Source of the DNA: Bimastos eiseni
Taxonomy: Eukaryota > Annelida > Clitellata > Crassiclitellata > Lumbricidae
Direction: 5' to 3'
Length of the DNA: 64,000 nt
Assembly: GCA_959347315.1 (NCBI GenBank)
Contig: OY365816.1
Span: forward strand, 29,232,969-29,296,968
Under the pieces are notes generated by a model. That model did not search any database, was not told the origin of the DNA, and saw nothing but the letters and a program-made list of their open reading frames with translations. Made by a program: the position numbers and the translations under genes. This document shows positions 52,313 through 64,000 of this stretch, piece by piece; position 1 is the stretch's first letter; every line of letters starts with the position of its first letter.

Positions 52313-55300
52313 TTATAGCTTCAGCGTGATGACGTATTCCGGGTAGACCTGCATATCCTTGAAGACAACGAACATTGTTGGTGCCAATGTATCATTAACA
52401 GCCGAATCAAATCTAAACTCTTTGGTCCTCATCGGGGGTTCTATCAACCCCGGTGTTCCTTGGGTGAATTGACCGGTGAGGACGCGACACTGGAAGATGT
52501 ACTTTTGTCCCTTTTTGTCCGGAGGAGAGTAGGTTGGTGATGCGGAGTAGTCGAAGGATGTTGCGAAGTAGACGCCATCACCATAGGCGGTTGCTGAAAC
52601 AGTAAGGGCTTACATCTAGTGACTTTCAGAGACACTAATCGACCTAGATCATTCGATAATACGATGAAATTTTACTGAGTTGAGGGTGAAACTAAGGGGC
52701 CATTCACATATTATATAACGCATAAAGTTCCAATTTTTGGCCCACTCCTACCCCTAATGACGCTATATAGCAGCAGCTGTGACCCCCCCACCCTTATATT
52801 ATATAACAGATATGCTACCTACCTCCCCTACCCCACCCCAGTCTATAAGCACGTTAGAAGACATACAATCGACATAATTGTATTGCACAATTTGAAACTT
52901 TTATAACTATGTTAGTTAGCACTTTAATAGTGACTAGATTATGTTAGTTATTATGGAATTTAGTTACTAGACTATGCAAATTAGCACATTAATTGTTTAA
53001 TACTAGAAATGGACTTTCCAATTGGCAGGCAGACAGACAAAATAGCATCAAGCTGAAAAAAGTTTGTTATATAACGAAACCTTTGACCTACCCCTACCCT
53101 ACACAATATAACGCTAACAAAACAGGAACCCACCCACCTACCCCTTGAGCGTTATATAATATGTGAACGGCCCCTAATTGCATTTGATTATTAGATTCAG
53201 ACATTTTAAAAGTGGTCAGGGTTCAACTCGATACAGATATTCTTGATTCCGGGTGGGTACTCGAAAGAAGGGATCTACAGACCAACTTACACACTTTTAT
53301 ATAAACGACGCATATGGTATTATGATGGACAGCTAATTATCTCTCTATAGTGATCATTATCAGTTCTTCATTCATATATACAGGTATGTCTAGTTGTCTA
53401 CATGCATGTAAGGAGAATTGGAGATGATATTGAGATATCCCTACTTTTGTCACACACTTTCATTTATCTCTGTCGTCGTTCACCTGACTAATTCATTTGG
53501 CGCGCCATCGTTTGATTCATCGTTTACTAAACACAAGCGCAATAGAAATAATTACTTATCGTTAATAATATTATTGGTGATTGCGTTTTGCAGAACGTAC
53601 CGTTCTTTCCGCAATAGCTTCTGTTGAAACCGCCTCTGTAGATGTTAGTGAGAACATCTTCGCTCGTTCCATGCCAAAGGATTCGTTCGTTAACGGTTCC
53701 TCGATCGTTCACTCTCTCTAAATGCTCTCGACAACTGCTGTACGTCTTGTACAATCCATGATTCTCGATTCGGCAAATCTGACACGTCAAAGATACCCTG
53801 AGTGTAGTTGGTGCTGGGAGTATTACAGGTGAAGTGGGTTAAAACAAGGCTTCAGAAGGTAGCGTGAGGTATGGTCAGGGTTACTGTGAGGTAAGGTAGG
53901 ATAAAAGGTGACGTCAGCCAAGGTCAAGTGACATAAGTACGGTAAGATAGAAAAGGAGATAAGATAAATTAAGAGTTAATTTAATCCTTTGCTATCAATT
54001 TTTGCACATTTGACCCATTGTTCTCTGTGCTCTTCAGTCCTGGGCTTTTGCCATGTGACATCAGAGCCGGTGTGTTGTCAAGATTTGCATAGGATTTCAG
54101 TCGTCTTGTTTCTTTACGGCCGACGTATCTGCACCCATTCGACCGACCCTCCTCTTACTCCTAAGCTCTGCTGTTGTAAACAGATGCGAACTAGACAAAT
54201 ATGGGTTAGCAGCTTGTCCAATGTCGCTACGTAGTGAATCGAGGCGAGTTTGAATTTGCGATCCTTCGATTGCTAGCCACAGAATGAACCGCTACGCCAC
54301 CGCGCCCCACAAGTTGAGTATTAGGTGAGATAAATGTTGATTTGATAAGAATAAGAACCTGTAAACAATTATATTGAGACGTCCGATATACATGTAGTGC
54401 CTCCTTTTGAGAATATTATTTGCAAAGCCAGCAGAGTCAATGTAATCAACAACTGTGGGTTGTACAGACCGTGAGATTTGAATGGATGGTGCTGACAATA
54501 CAGTTGAGGAGCAGAGGTTCGATTACTATTTGTCACCTACCATCTTGACCTTGTCCTTAAACATCTTTCCTCCCATCTGATCCATGTTCTGAACGACTGT
54601 TTTGAATTCGGAGTCTGATTCTGGCAGTGTGACTCTTTTGTAGGGAGCGGAGGAACTGGCAGGAAACCATTTCGCTGTATAATCATCTGGAGAAAGAACA
54701 GGTCAGGAAGAACCGCGTTGCAAGCAAACATTACAATTGCGGCTACCATAGATTCTATAGCGCCTCTTTATAATTCACAAGGCATCAACCGATAGCACAT
54801 CAAAATCAAGTCGATATTTAGAAGATAAATATGACTAGAGGGAGAGAGCGTGTTACTGGTGAATATGTTCGATTTGAAATGGTATTAATATCTTCCAGTT
54901 AGAAACAAACTATTAATGAACACACATGGTAAAGATGCCGTTGTTCTATGAGTAAATTGAATTAGTACTTGGGCTGAGACACTTCATCGTCACAACATCT
55001 GAAGCTATTCCGAAAACTCACCTGCAGTAACCTCCATATGGCGAAATGCGACAGAGTTCTTTGAAGCTGGCGTTAGCGAATGTGGAGCCGCTGGAGCGAC
55101 ACCATACGGTTTGAAATCGCTTCTGAAATCTATTGCCTTGACCGAGTTGACCGCTTGAAACGCGGTTTCAGGCGATTCACGACCATTTTCTGGTTGAAGG
55201 TATAAAGCCACAATACATTGATGAATTCATGTATTAGGTATAAATATGCGCATGCATATATATATACATATATATAATGTATATATATATATATATATAT

Positions 55301-57120
55301 ATTTATGTAATTTTTTAAATATGTATTAAGTAGATTTGTGTGTAGATATGTTTGTGTATGTATGACTGTATTTGTGTTTTATGGGCAATTTATGAGCAAA
55401 GATGGTCATGTATGTTAAGACCTTTTATGATCCTCTCATTGCACGCTCATTGCCCTTCAATATGGTATAAACCATAAAAAAAATGACCAAAAGTGTATTC
55501 CTGAATCATAAACTTTCTACATTACTTTCACTCTCATCGTGACTCACTAACTCACCGTCGACGGAAGTGACATCATGAACGGTGTGCCTCTTCGTTAACG
55601 GCTTCCGGTCACTGGACCTGACTCTAGGCCTAGGTGGCTGCGTTTGATGCATTTTTCCGGTCAAGGTCACTGGTGGCAAATGACCAACTTCTGTAAATAT
55701 TCAGAATCATTACGTGTTAAATACTAACAACATTACATTCTGAAAACGGTTGGAATGCTTAGTCTCTGGATGTTGACCTGATTACGGTTTTGGTTCTCGA
55801 GGGCCTTCAGATGATGCCTTTTGCATTAAAAACCGGCGCTATGGAAGCTACTAATTTTAGTTGCAATTGACAATTACATTATTGAATGCAGTTAAAGTCA
55901 ATTTCGATTGGATCTATGATTGTTGGTAATAAAGACAGCAACTGATTTGTACGTACTTGGCTGGACGACGTCGACGATAGGTGGAGCCACTGGGACGATT
56001 CCATAGGGGAGACTTTCTGTTGACGGCCTCTCAATGTCATAGGTGAGACTGGCTGCTGAGAGACGCACTGTGTGATCGGGGAGACTGGCTATTGACGGCC
56101 GCTCAGTGTCATAGGGGAGACTGGCTGTTGACTGACGCCAAGTCTCACAGGGGAGGCTGACCGTTGACTGACGCCGTGGGTCTTTTGGACCCATGGCAAC
56201 GTTGACTGAGCCCCGTCTTTCCTTTAACCCCGGCTGAACACGATCAAGACTCACTTTGTTGCCTACAACAAATCGCAAATCTATCCAAACTCGTATATAT
56301 CAATTAGTCGTTCTTAATGGTTGTTGCAGAATCACTTTGATGAGCCGACGAATAACTTAGGCGCTATATAAATGCATGTTACATTTCAACTATTACTGAG
56401 GGCACTTAATATTGCGTATTTAGGTAACCCACGAAGATATTGTTATGAGACAGATGAAAAGGGATACGTGTTAAGACGGCCGATGTATCAGCTGTGCGCT
56501 GTGCGGTGTCAAAGACTACAGCAGGTAAAAGAGAAGTGGAGAGAGGACCGTCGTGAAATACGCTTCCGCTAGGAATTCTGGAATTGGAGCAGAATCAATA
56601 GTTGTCTCACTACTTAGGAAGGTGCATTTAATCGATGTGATCAGTCCATCCTACTTGATTTAGCAACCATTGACAAAAACTGTTCAACCTCTCTTAACAT
56701 CATTTCCGCTAGCGATTGAAGACCATTATGTTCAACTGCGGTTTCACTGTGTTAGTTTGGGAGCGCCTATGACGTTGTCTGTCTTTAACTGGCGCCATAT
56801 AAATTCACAATAACCGCTACTATTACCTATATATGTACACGGATATGCCGTACGGTGAGTTTGGTGTTTGTATCACCAACCCCATGTTTTTGAAGCCGCA
56901 TGACTGGCGTTTGGTCCGAGTAACGCGGCAGCAGTTTTGGTCGCTTGAATTGACGAGATCTTAGGAAGATTGCAAGATCGGAAAGCATCTTTCGTTTCGA
57001 CGATTGTATGGTGGCTGTGGATTCCTCCACGTTGACAGTGTTGGCAGCAGACAAAGCCGTCACAAACCAGGCACGTGTATCTGACACCCTTCACGGTTCG
57101 ATTGCATCCGTCACAGCTCA
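52313..57120 (-). CDS. ZZ-PARP gene F: one ZZ finger, long SLP-repeat linker, ADP-ribosyltransferase (start missing)
   Basis: Exons on the minus strand: 56881-57120, 55957-56262, 55556-55690, 55022-55189, 54541-54686, 53601-53778, 52313-52593. The sum is 1454 nt, which becomes in frame with the single base expected from an upstream phase-1 exon, so a start exon lies above 57120 and was not found. The ZZ finger is divergent (CDGCNRTVKGVRYTC / CDGFVCCQHC / IHSHH). The next exon holds five 12-residue repeats of the type RQSTASLPYDTE; two basic/Pro-rich linker exons follow. PARP domain: [81 protein letters not shown]; triad H-Y-M. It is the most diverged array member. The donor of the ZZ exon (GTTGGT) is weak. 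Confidence 0.8.
52696..53174. mobile_element. PIF/Harbinger-like MITE
   Basis: The ends GGGGCCATTCACATATTATA and its reverse complement (TATAATATGTGAACGGCCCC) form 26-bp inverted repeats with one mismatch, flanked by TAA on both sides. The 3-bp TWA target duplication suggests PIF/Harbinger. The 479-bp interior is non-coding. It lies in the last intron of gene F. Confidence 0.65.
54180..54312 (-). mobile_element. tRNA-derived SINE head in gene F intron
   Basis: The minus strand reads GGGGCGCGGTGGCGTAGCGG (A box) then TCGCAAATTCAAACTCG (B box) with tRNA-like spacing. The body extends toward 54180 and perhaps to 53990. Confidence 0.6.
56350..56820. other. SINE-tail fragments in gene F first known intron
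   Basis: GGCGCTATATAAATGCA near 56359 and GGCGCCATATAAATTCA near 56791 match the 3' tail of the SINE at 15720-16018. The rest of the segment is unique. An open frame at 56372-56572 (plus) is unrecognised. Confidence 0.4.
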
Positions 57121-57589
57121 CTGAAGCACGTTCAACAGTAACCACCACCCGTTACACATGAGGAATTCGTACTAGACACGTTTTTATTCTTAATCGGTCT
57201 CTTTTTGCACCATATTATAATTTTAGTATTAATGAACATAACAATTGATTATTTTTATAATATTTGATGATAATAAATAATTCATGATAATATCTGATGA
57301 CTTGATTATGTATGCTAATGTATGGTAATAATCATATGTTATATAGAATGTTTAATATTGACACCTATAATTTATATCTGGGGAATAACAGCCGTTCGTT
57401 GTGTTAACTTCATTTCATATCACGTGGTTAAGCAATTCGTCAAAATCTTCTCAAACATTGCAAAACAAGTTGATCATCTAAATGAAGTTTATCAAACAAT
57501 ATGCAGACTGGAAAAGAGACGATAGAATTTCTCATGAATAAAATAATTTCGAATATATTTCAGACAAGAAATATTGAAAAAGGGTAGAG

Positions 57590-57895
57590 TGATAGGAAGA
57601 CAGTGACGGAGACAGAGACAGTAACAGAGACAGATAGACACACATACACAAAGACAGGCATATGAAGAATTACAGATAAAAAGATACACGCACAGACACA
57701 GACAGAGACAGACAGACAGAGACAGACAGACAGATATAGGGAGTACACTGTATGCGTTCTATTGTAACAAACTTGTCTTTCAGGCTTTCAGAATCTCGAT
57801 AGTATCTCCGGTGTAGAAATTGTGAATGGTTCCAAACGTTTCTCTCTCTCTTTCTTTCTCTCTCTCTCTCTCTCTGTCTCTGTCTCTCTTTGACA
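57590..57895. repeat. GACA and CTCT microsatellites
   Basis: (GACA)n-rich block at about 57600-57735 and (TC)n block at about 57840-57895, separated by unique sequence. Open frames over them are artefacts. Confidence 0.85.
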
Positions 57896-58152
57896 GCGAA
57901 ATCTTCAATTGCAAACGAAGTTTTAGAATCTCACTCCAATTTAATCTACTCCTAATCTGATTAATTAATTTCGAGGCAATCGTAGTAATCCACAAGAAGT
58001 AAACAAGTTCAACTGTTGCACGGTTTGTAAAGCGTTGTAGATATCGTATTATCTGTTGCTATTCATCAGCCAACTTCCTTCATCGGTAGGCCTATTTTTC
58101 GTAATACATAGCCCTAAATAGAACGAACAGAGGTGAGAGGTAAGATTCTGAG

Positions 58153-58266
58153 AGGTGTGTAGATAGACAGGTGAGATTCTGACGTATAGGCCCTAGGCCT
58201 ACCTAGGTAGGCCTAGGTAGGCCTAGGGCCTATACGTCAGAGTTTCATCTGTCTATCGACACACCT
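58153..58266. other. Long near-perfect hairpin
   Basis: The inner part 58179-58240 is a perfect inverted repeat with 29-bp arms (CTGACGTATAGGCCCTAGGC...) and a 4-nt loop. Imperfect pairing extends the arms to 58153 and 58266 (AGGTGTGTAGATAGACAG with CTGTCTATCGACACACCT). It could be a foldback MITE or a transcribed hairpin. No gene overlaps it. Confidence 0.85.
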
Positions 58267-58740
58267 ATATTATCGCTTAGCTTGGACATTCACTTGTTAA
58301 ACGCTTCAACTGGTTTATTGCGATGTTGCAACTGGAAATGCCCAAACGCTCAGATTGGCCTATAGTTAAACGCGATTGTTCTAACTTAGAAATGCGAGTA
58401 GGTCCTAACTATCGAAAAACACTCGAAGCAAACGTTCCTAGAATGCAGCACTATAGACATTTAGCGTCAAAATTTCTGCTTTCTAATAATACCTTGACTT
58501 ACACAAATGCTTGACTGACGATTCATGATTATGCGTAGCCTATGTCGTCTTACTTCTTTGTATGATAAGTGTGTATACTTTTAATGTGTGTCAATATTAG
58601 TGCAACTTCGGCTTCTATTTCCTACCTATGTATGAGCTGCAAATATCCTGGAGCCATCTGATCGCGGTTGTCCGTTTCTTATGAGCAGATACGATACAGC
58701 TCTAATTTGCTTCTTGCAAGAATAAACTCGTCATAATCAC

Positions 58741-58890
58741 CACCACCACCGTCGTCGTCGTTATCATCATCACCAGTTATCATAGTGCATTCATTTAGGG
58801 CCGCTATCTAATGACGAGGCATCAATCGATGGCGCTGAGTAATTGTGAGTGAATGACTTTTGCTCAATGTCCCAATGCACAGCAGTAGAC
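58741..58890 (-). mobile_element. SINE body fragment
   Basis: Shares AATTGTGAGTGAATGACTTT, GCATCAATCGATGG and related blocks with the SINE at 28960-29290 but lacks the tRNA-like head. A GTC/ATC microsatellite marks its tail. Confidence 0.5.
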
Positions 58891-59028
58891 CTATACACGT
58901 AATTATTATAGTAGAGTGAGTGAGTATGATGGGTCTATGACAGCAATGTTTACTGTTCTAATTTAGATGAATATGAGAATTGATTTTCAATAGTCTTATT
59001 ACAGATTAGGGAACGACATTTTTCATAC

Positions 59029-59158
59029 AAGAAGAAGAAGAAGAAGAGGAGGAGGAGGAGGAGGAGGAGGAGGAGGAGGAGGAGGAGGAGGAGGAGGAGG
59101 AGGGGAGGAGGAGGAGGAGGGGAGGAGGAGGAGGAGGAGGAGAAGGAGGAGGAGGAGA
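59029..59158. repeat. (GGA)n microsatellite
   Basis: About 40 GAA/GGA units in a pure-purine strand. Confidence 0.95.
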
Positions 59159-59264
59159 CATCTTGTCTAATCAAAAAGACAATATTTGAATGCTACCTAA
59201 ACTTTAATGATATAGTTACCTACGCTACTCTTAATGATGATTACGAAATTTATGATGATGACGA

Positions 59265-59269
59265 TGAAG

Positions 59270-59342
<73 letters not shown>

Positions 59343-59412
59343 TAATAATAACGACGACGACGATGACGATGATGACGATGATGATGATGATGATAATAAT
59401 AATAATAATAAT
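59265..59412. repeat. (TAA)n-(GAC/GAT)n compound microsatellite
   Basis: TAA units, then ACG/GAT units, then TAA units again. Confidence 0.95.
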
Positions 59413-60091
59413 ATGGCATGAGTATTCTACGAAGAAATAGTATTTCCATCTCTAAACTATATATTTGTTATGATAAGTGATGTTGATAGAAAACTAATCT
59501 AATGTTGAGTGACAAGACGAGGAATACATTTTATGATATAATTTATTTATTTATTACTGAAATTTGATACGGCTAATTTGACTGTATGACGGCCTGTCTT
59601 AAAAATGCGCCACTCCCTGATCCCTCCCTAATTTGACTAAGGTGCCGTATAATAGGCCTAATTATTTGCCTTCACACAGAGTGTTTCAAATGAATAATGT
59701 GATTTATACAGACTTACTAGCCATTGCTTTACAGCGCTAACTGCCCACTCCTGTGGCTATTTATATCCATCCTTTGTAGACCTTTAGAGAGACGTACACA
59801 ATGATGCAGAGAGTGGGACAAGCAGGCATAGGAGCAGGGACATCGCAACAAATAACATATAAACAGACTGCTCGATGATTAATAGGATGTAACGCCATCT
59901 AGCGAATTGAACGTCATTAAGACACGTGTTAAGTATTAAGGCTCAGGTAACGTTCAAAAGAAAGGGTCGACGATTTACACTCCATTCGACAGATGGCCTG
60001 TCAATCTAGAAGTAGATATCACGACCTGTGTTTATATTATACACACATTGCCTGCAGATGTTCAAGTAGGAGACAAACTACAACCAGATGT

Positions 60092-60237
60092 TGGCAGACA
60101 GACAGACAGACAGACGGACGGACGGACGGACGGACGGACGGACGGGCGGGCGGGCGGGCGGGCGGGCAGGCAGACAGACAAACAAACAGACAGATAGACG
60201 GACGGACGGACAGACAGATAGACAGACAGTCAGACAA
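60092..60237. repeat. Compound tetranucleotide repeat GACA-GACG-GGGC-GACA
   Basis: Successive blocks (GACA)n, (GACG)n, (GGGC)n, then back to (GACA)n, each differing from the last by one base, as expected from stepwise slippage with point mutation. Confidence 0.95.
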
Positions 60238-62520
60238 ATAGCGATTGACTGACGAAGGGATTTCAAAATTCTCTTTGTATCATTAAGTTTGACTGCTAGG
60301 ATAATCATGATATATATCTGAATAAATAAATAAAATGTTTTGCTGGTTTGAACGTACGTAAGGCTGCTTTTAATGCTGGGTGCGTACGTTTTAAAGCCAT
60401 GGAAAGAAGTATGTTGTTAACTCTGTTCTGTTTAGCAAACTTCTCCTCTCGATAAGGTTGTTTATAGGGTAAGGTACATTACCCCATAAAGGCACTCAGA
60501 CAGCATGCTCTCTCTTCTCTATTTTCGTCGCAATAGATTTTATAAGTGGATGGATGTATTCAGAGTTTAACGACCGCTTTTGACAACAGAGGCCGTTGCA
60601 GTCGACAGAAATTTGCTTGGCATACACCTATCACAGCACTTACAGTTTATCAGCTAGAATTCAATCAGAAATATGCATTACAAATTGCACACCTTTTTAT
60701 GAGGTCACGTATGAAGTATAAAACCATGTAATAATAATTCGAATTTTACAATTACGCATATCATCCTCGATATGGATGCGTCGTTAAATAAATTTTTATC
60801 AGTCAGAATTTTACAATTCGGTTGTTCTTCTATGGCACAACATGAAGCGAATATAATAGTAATAATCGTAATCGTTGGTCAAAGTTAGTTTTAGCTATTA
60901 GAAGCGTTTCGAATCTTTTGACCAATCAAATCATTTTTCTGTGTACGTCAACGACTTTTTGGCACCAGATGTCGTTAAACTCTGTTAATTGTCAATCTAA
61001 GGCAAATTGTTCGTTGGCACCATGTGTTTGCGCTTCCTCGATTACATTTAAATATGCATCACAAACCCTGTTTAATGGGATTGGGTAGTTCCTATATCAC
61101 ATCAGTGTGGCTAGTTTGAATATCGGCCATCTGGCGGTCAGGAAATTTCGCGTGTTGTCTACTGAGTGCATGTAGCTATAATCAAATTTATGAATGAAAA
61201 TGTAAAAATTATTGCATTTTCAGAGCGAAATGTTGTCGAGATTTAAGTTCTCATATACCTGCAGGCGTTACATGTAATTGGAGCGAGATGTGCACCCTGT
61301 GCGTCCCTGGTATACGTTGTACTGGGAGATGCGCTATAGAATCTGTTAAATAATTATGAAAGGGCATGTGCAAAGGATTATTTAACCGCCCCACCATTCC
61401 ATTGGCGATTCACAGATTTCATATCCATGTTCCATGAAATGTAATATTAGTGAAATTGTTGACACCTCTTTTACGTAGCTCTATTTTCATATAAATTAAC
61501 TGCCTTTATTTTGTAGTATTATGACTAATAATGCTAAAAACTTCGACAAAAAATTTCGGGCGATGTCAATCGCTTTACTTACTTTTCGACAGATGTCGTT
61601 CAACTCTATTCCCGTAAGTCTTAGTCACATTACGTCGCATTGAGAGACCCAATTCCTTGTATTATTAACCATCCCATTCTTCTATATTTTCTTATTTTAA
61701 AGAATCTATAATTATATATTATATAAGATTAACAGTAACTATCTGGCTATTGTAAAATACGTTTCAATCTTCAATACAGATGTCGTCCAACTTCAAATTT
61801 CGTTTCGAATACCAATTGCTGCGTAACAAATCTCTGCACGCAATTTATATTTTGCAAGACAGTATACTTTTGTGTACAAAAAATATAAAGTTTTGAACGC
61901 CTCCGTTACAAAAACTCAGGCAGTGCCAATCCCAAGCCTGAATAAAGAAGGAGGGCGACGTAAATGATCCTTGTTATCACAAGGTGTCGCTAAACTTCAA
62001 CTACGTATACCTGGAAATTGTGAATATGCTCACGTCACAAATAGTCCACTTGCATCGTTCGAACGCGTGCATGAATGGAAATAACGCCTGGACTCTGCAT
62101 TTTGTGCTGTTGATTAACAATTGAGAGCATAGCACAATTGTTTTATTATGAAATGTTACAGGGTAGAAGAATGTTACCTATAACTGACCTTCAATACACC
62201 CTGAATACTGTACAGCTTTAGTAGGCGTAACCATTGGTTCATCCGTCTTAAATACTGGCTTTGGCCACTAGTGATTGGCTGGCATTATATTCTGGTTTTT
62301 GAGAGGTGAACTGTGTTATGGGTTCGTTCCATTCTAAGGTTCAGATGGATAAACCAGAAGATAATCTCCAAGACCTTCGAAAATATGCCGATTGTTCTGA
62401 TAACACTGAGAAAATTCATGCTAAGAATGTTGGGTTGCATTTAGGGAAACGTTGATCTAGTTTATCATCGCAAAAATGATGTTGTTTAACTAAAACTAAC
62501 TGCACTGAATCACCATTCTA
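60238..62520. other. Gene-free stretch with degenerate dispersed repeats
   Basis: No supported gene. A ~110-bp segment at 60543-60660 (GGATGGATGTATTCAGAGTTTAACG...GACAACAGAGG...AGAAATTTGCTTGGCATAC) recurs at 63462-63560. The word AGATGTCGTTAAACT and variants recur at about 27135, 60968, 61590, 61782 and 63180. A GGAGGGCGACGTAAATGATC block near 61950 recurs near 63770 and 38460. Confidence 0.5.
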
Positions 62521-62745
62521 TTGGCGGCTAACTGCCTTGTTACATTTTCTTATTGCTGCGGACTTCTGGTGGTTCCCCGCATGCGCTCTGCCATGGCCCA
62601 ATCCAGGAGCTTCGCCTACGTGTATTCCACCAGCCGGAACAGCCTCCCCTTCCTCTTCGGAAGGAACTGCTCTCTATCTCTCCCCTGCTGCTTTCCGGAA
62701 GCGCTTGAAGACTTTCCTTTTTTCTGTTTAGCTTGACATGTGTTG
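62521..62745 (+). mobile_element. LINE (CR1/L2-like) C-terminal remnant
   Basis: One frame reads RSFAYVYSTSRNSLPF and another, after a frameshift, reads AAFRKRLKTFLFSV then stop. The order RSFA ... NSLP ... FRxxLKTxLF is typical of the C-terminus of CR1/L2-type non-LTR reverse transcriptases. 5'-truncated and frameshifted. Confidence 0.55.
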
Positions 62746-64000
62746 AGTCGCGTGAGTCTCTGATTTGAGTGGCGTTATATTAGTGCCCCCATTACACTAC
62801 ATTGTGTCAATGAAACCAATGAAAAGTTGAACTGCTGATACCTCTTTTAAGTTCTAAGCACTGCGATTAAATACATTGCTGCGCTGAGCCGATATTCACT
62901 CAGCCCTTTCGATCTGGGCTCGATAACAACAGTGGGAATTGCAAAACAATAATTTCGGTTAGCTTCAAAGTTTTTCGTCTTTGTCACTAGATGCCGTTTT
63001 AACTCTTCATTCCCAATTATCGCCCAGAAACTATACCTTCATGATGTTATACAATAAAGATTTCCAATTCTTCATATTTGAGATTCAAGCTCTAAATTCT
63101 TTCCTCCAAGGAATCAATGATTTGGGAAATGGTAACTATTGTTAAAATAATTGTTACTGAATTTTACGACAACGCACAGATGTTGCTCAACTTCAAATTT
63201 AGTTTCTAATATTAATAACGGTGTTTTAATACATACACAGGCAATTTTTCACTTGGAAACGTAATTGTTCGTCGATTACCTTCGTAATTAGCTTAAATGA
63301 ATTGTTATGTGATCAAAAGGTTAAATTTTCTTGACTTCAATTTTATCGCCCGATAAAATAGTTTCACAACGGAAAAATATTATACGTTGTTTCAGTCCGG
63401 TTTAGTATATGGGCTCTTATAAGAGTAAATAGTTTGAATGGCCATAGTACTAGACTCATATAGGATGGATGGATCCAGGGTTCAACGACAGCTTATGACA
63501 ACAGAGGACGTTGCCGCCTACAGAAATTTGCTTGGCATACTACAGCACTTACAGCTTTTTTAATTAGATAGTAATTTCAGACACCTGTTTTAACTTTAGA
63601 TAACTGCATATAAATACGTCTAACCACCTAACCAATGGGTACAATACATCGCTATATTCAGTTCCACCAACAATTTTTGATATCGTTCAATAGCAATTAG
63701 GAACACACAATTGTTAGAAAATCTGTGTTCGCGCTTTGGCAGTGCCAGTTCCAAATCTAAATAAGCGAGGAGGGCGACGCAACGCAACTGATCATTGTCG
63801 TCAGTTTATCGTTTAACTGAAACTACTAACAGTACATTATTGTCAGATTAGGGAGAGGTTAGCAATTAGATGAATTAATGCCGCCTGCAGGATAGCATCC
63901 GTTGCGCCGTTATCATCGTTCTATCGGCGTATCCCTATTGTTATATGCGTATTAATTTAAAACAATGATCTGTAAAGTGAGGCAAGGTAGTCTTAAATAC
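62746..64000. other. Gene-free right end
   Basis: No gene seen. Contains the second copies of the dispersed segments listed for 60238-62520 (63462-63560 and 63730-63830) and otherwise AT-rich unique sequence. Confidence 0.5.

Noticed and set aside
59231..60308. Tyr-, Ile-, Cys/Ser- and Arg-rich open frames
   Set aside because: All translate trinucleotide or tetranucleotide microsatellites.

Overview
This window looks like a piece of an animal nuclear genome. It has spliced genes with GT-AG introns, a 200-base scaffold gap, many microsatellites, tRNA-derived SINEs, LINE tails and DNA transposons. The frequent TAGGCCTA-type words and the repeat mix suggest a marine invertebrate deuterostome such as an echinoderm, but this is a weak inference. 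There is no prokaryotic, CRISPR or operon signal. All exon models were read by eye from splice sites, phase and protein similarity.

Layout. (1) 1-2407, minus: the 5' half of a PACSIN/syndapin F-BAR gene. (2) 2408-4796: non-coding sequence with an N gap at 4253-4452. (3) 4797-5551, plus: the last two exons of a C-type-lectin-domain gene. (4) 6755-14309, plus: a 15-exon mitochondrial seryl-tRNA synthetase (SARS2). It has one probable GC-AG intron and a 15-bp minisatellite that repeats a 5' splice-site-like sequence immediately after exon 10. (5) 15083-57120, minus: a head-to-tail array of six paralogous genes, called A to F here from low to high coordinate. Each encodes one or more ZZ-type zinc fingers, a variable linker and a C-terminal PARP-family ADP-ribosyltransferase domain. 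(6) 57121-64000: no confident gene; microsatellites, a long perfect hairpin, SINE and LINE remnants and degenerate dispersed repeats.

The ZZ-PARP array is the main discovery candidate. The catalytic domain is split over three exons of near-constant length (152, 178 and 281 bp). ZZ and linker exons are all flanked by phase-1 introns, so they can be added or lost without breaking the frame: gene E has four ZZ fingers, B, C and D have two, and A and F have one visible. The triad read by alignment is H-Y-M in A, B, E and F, H-Y-I in C, and Y-N-T in D. Five genes are therefore predicted mono-ADP-ribosyltransferases, and D is a predicted inactive pseudoenzyme with an intact frame. C and D are a recent tandem duplicate that includes the upstream region, with a kappaB-like site upstream of C. 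Gene A carries a long Pro/Gln/Tyr-rich repeat. Its intron 1 holds a DD37E Tc1/mariner-type element that was itself split by a 3.4-kb non-coding LTR-like element full of GGGAAA/TTTCCC palindromes.

By analogy with expanded PARP families in other animals, the array could be a fast-evolving stress or immune effector family in which ZZ fingers select targets for ADP-ribosylation. That role is inference; the domain content and exon structure are seen directly.
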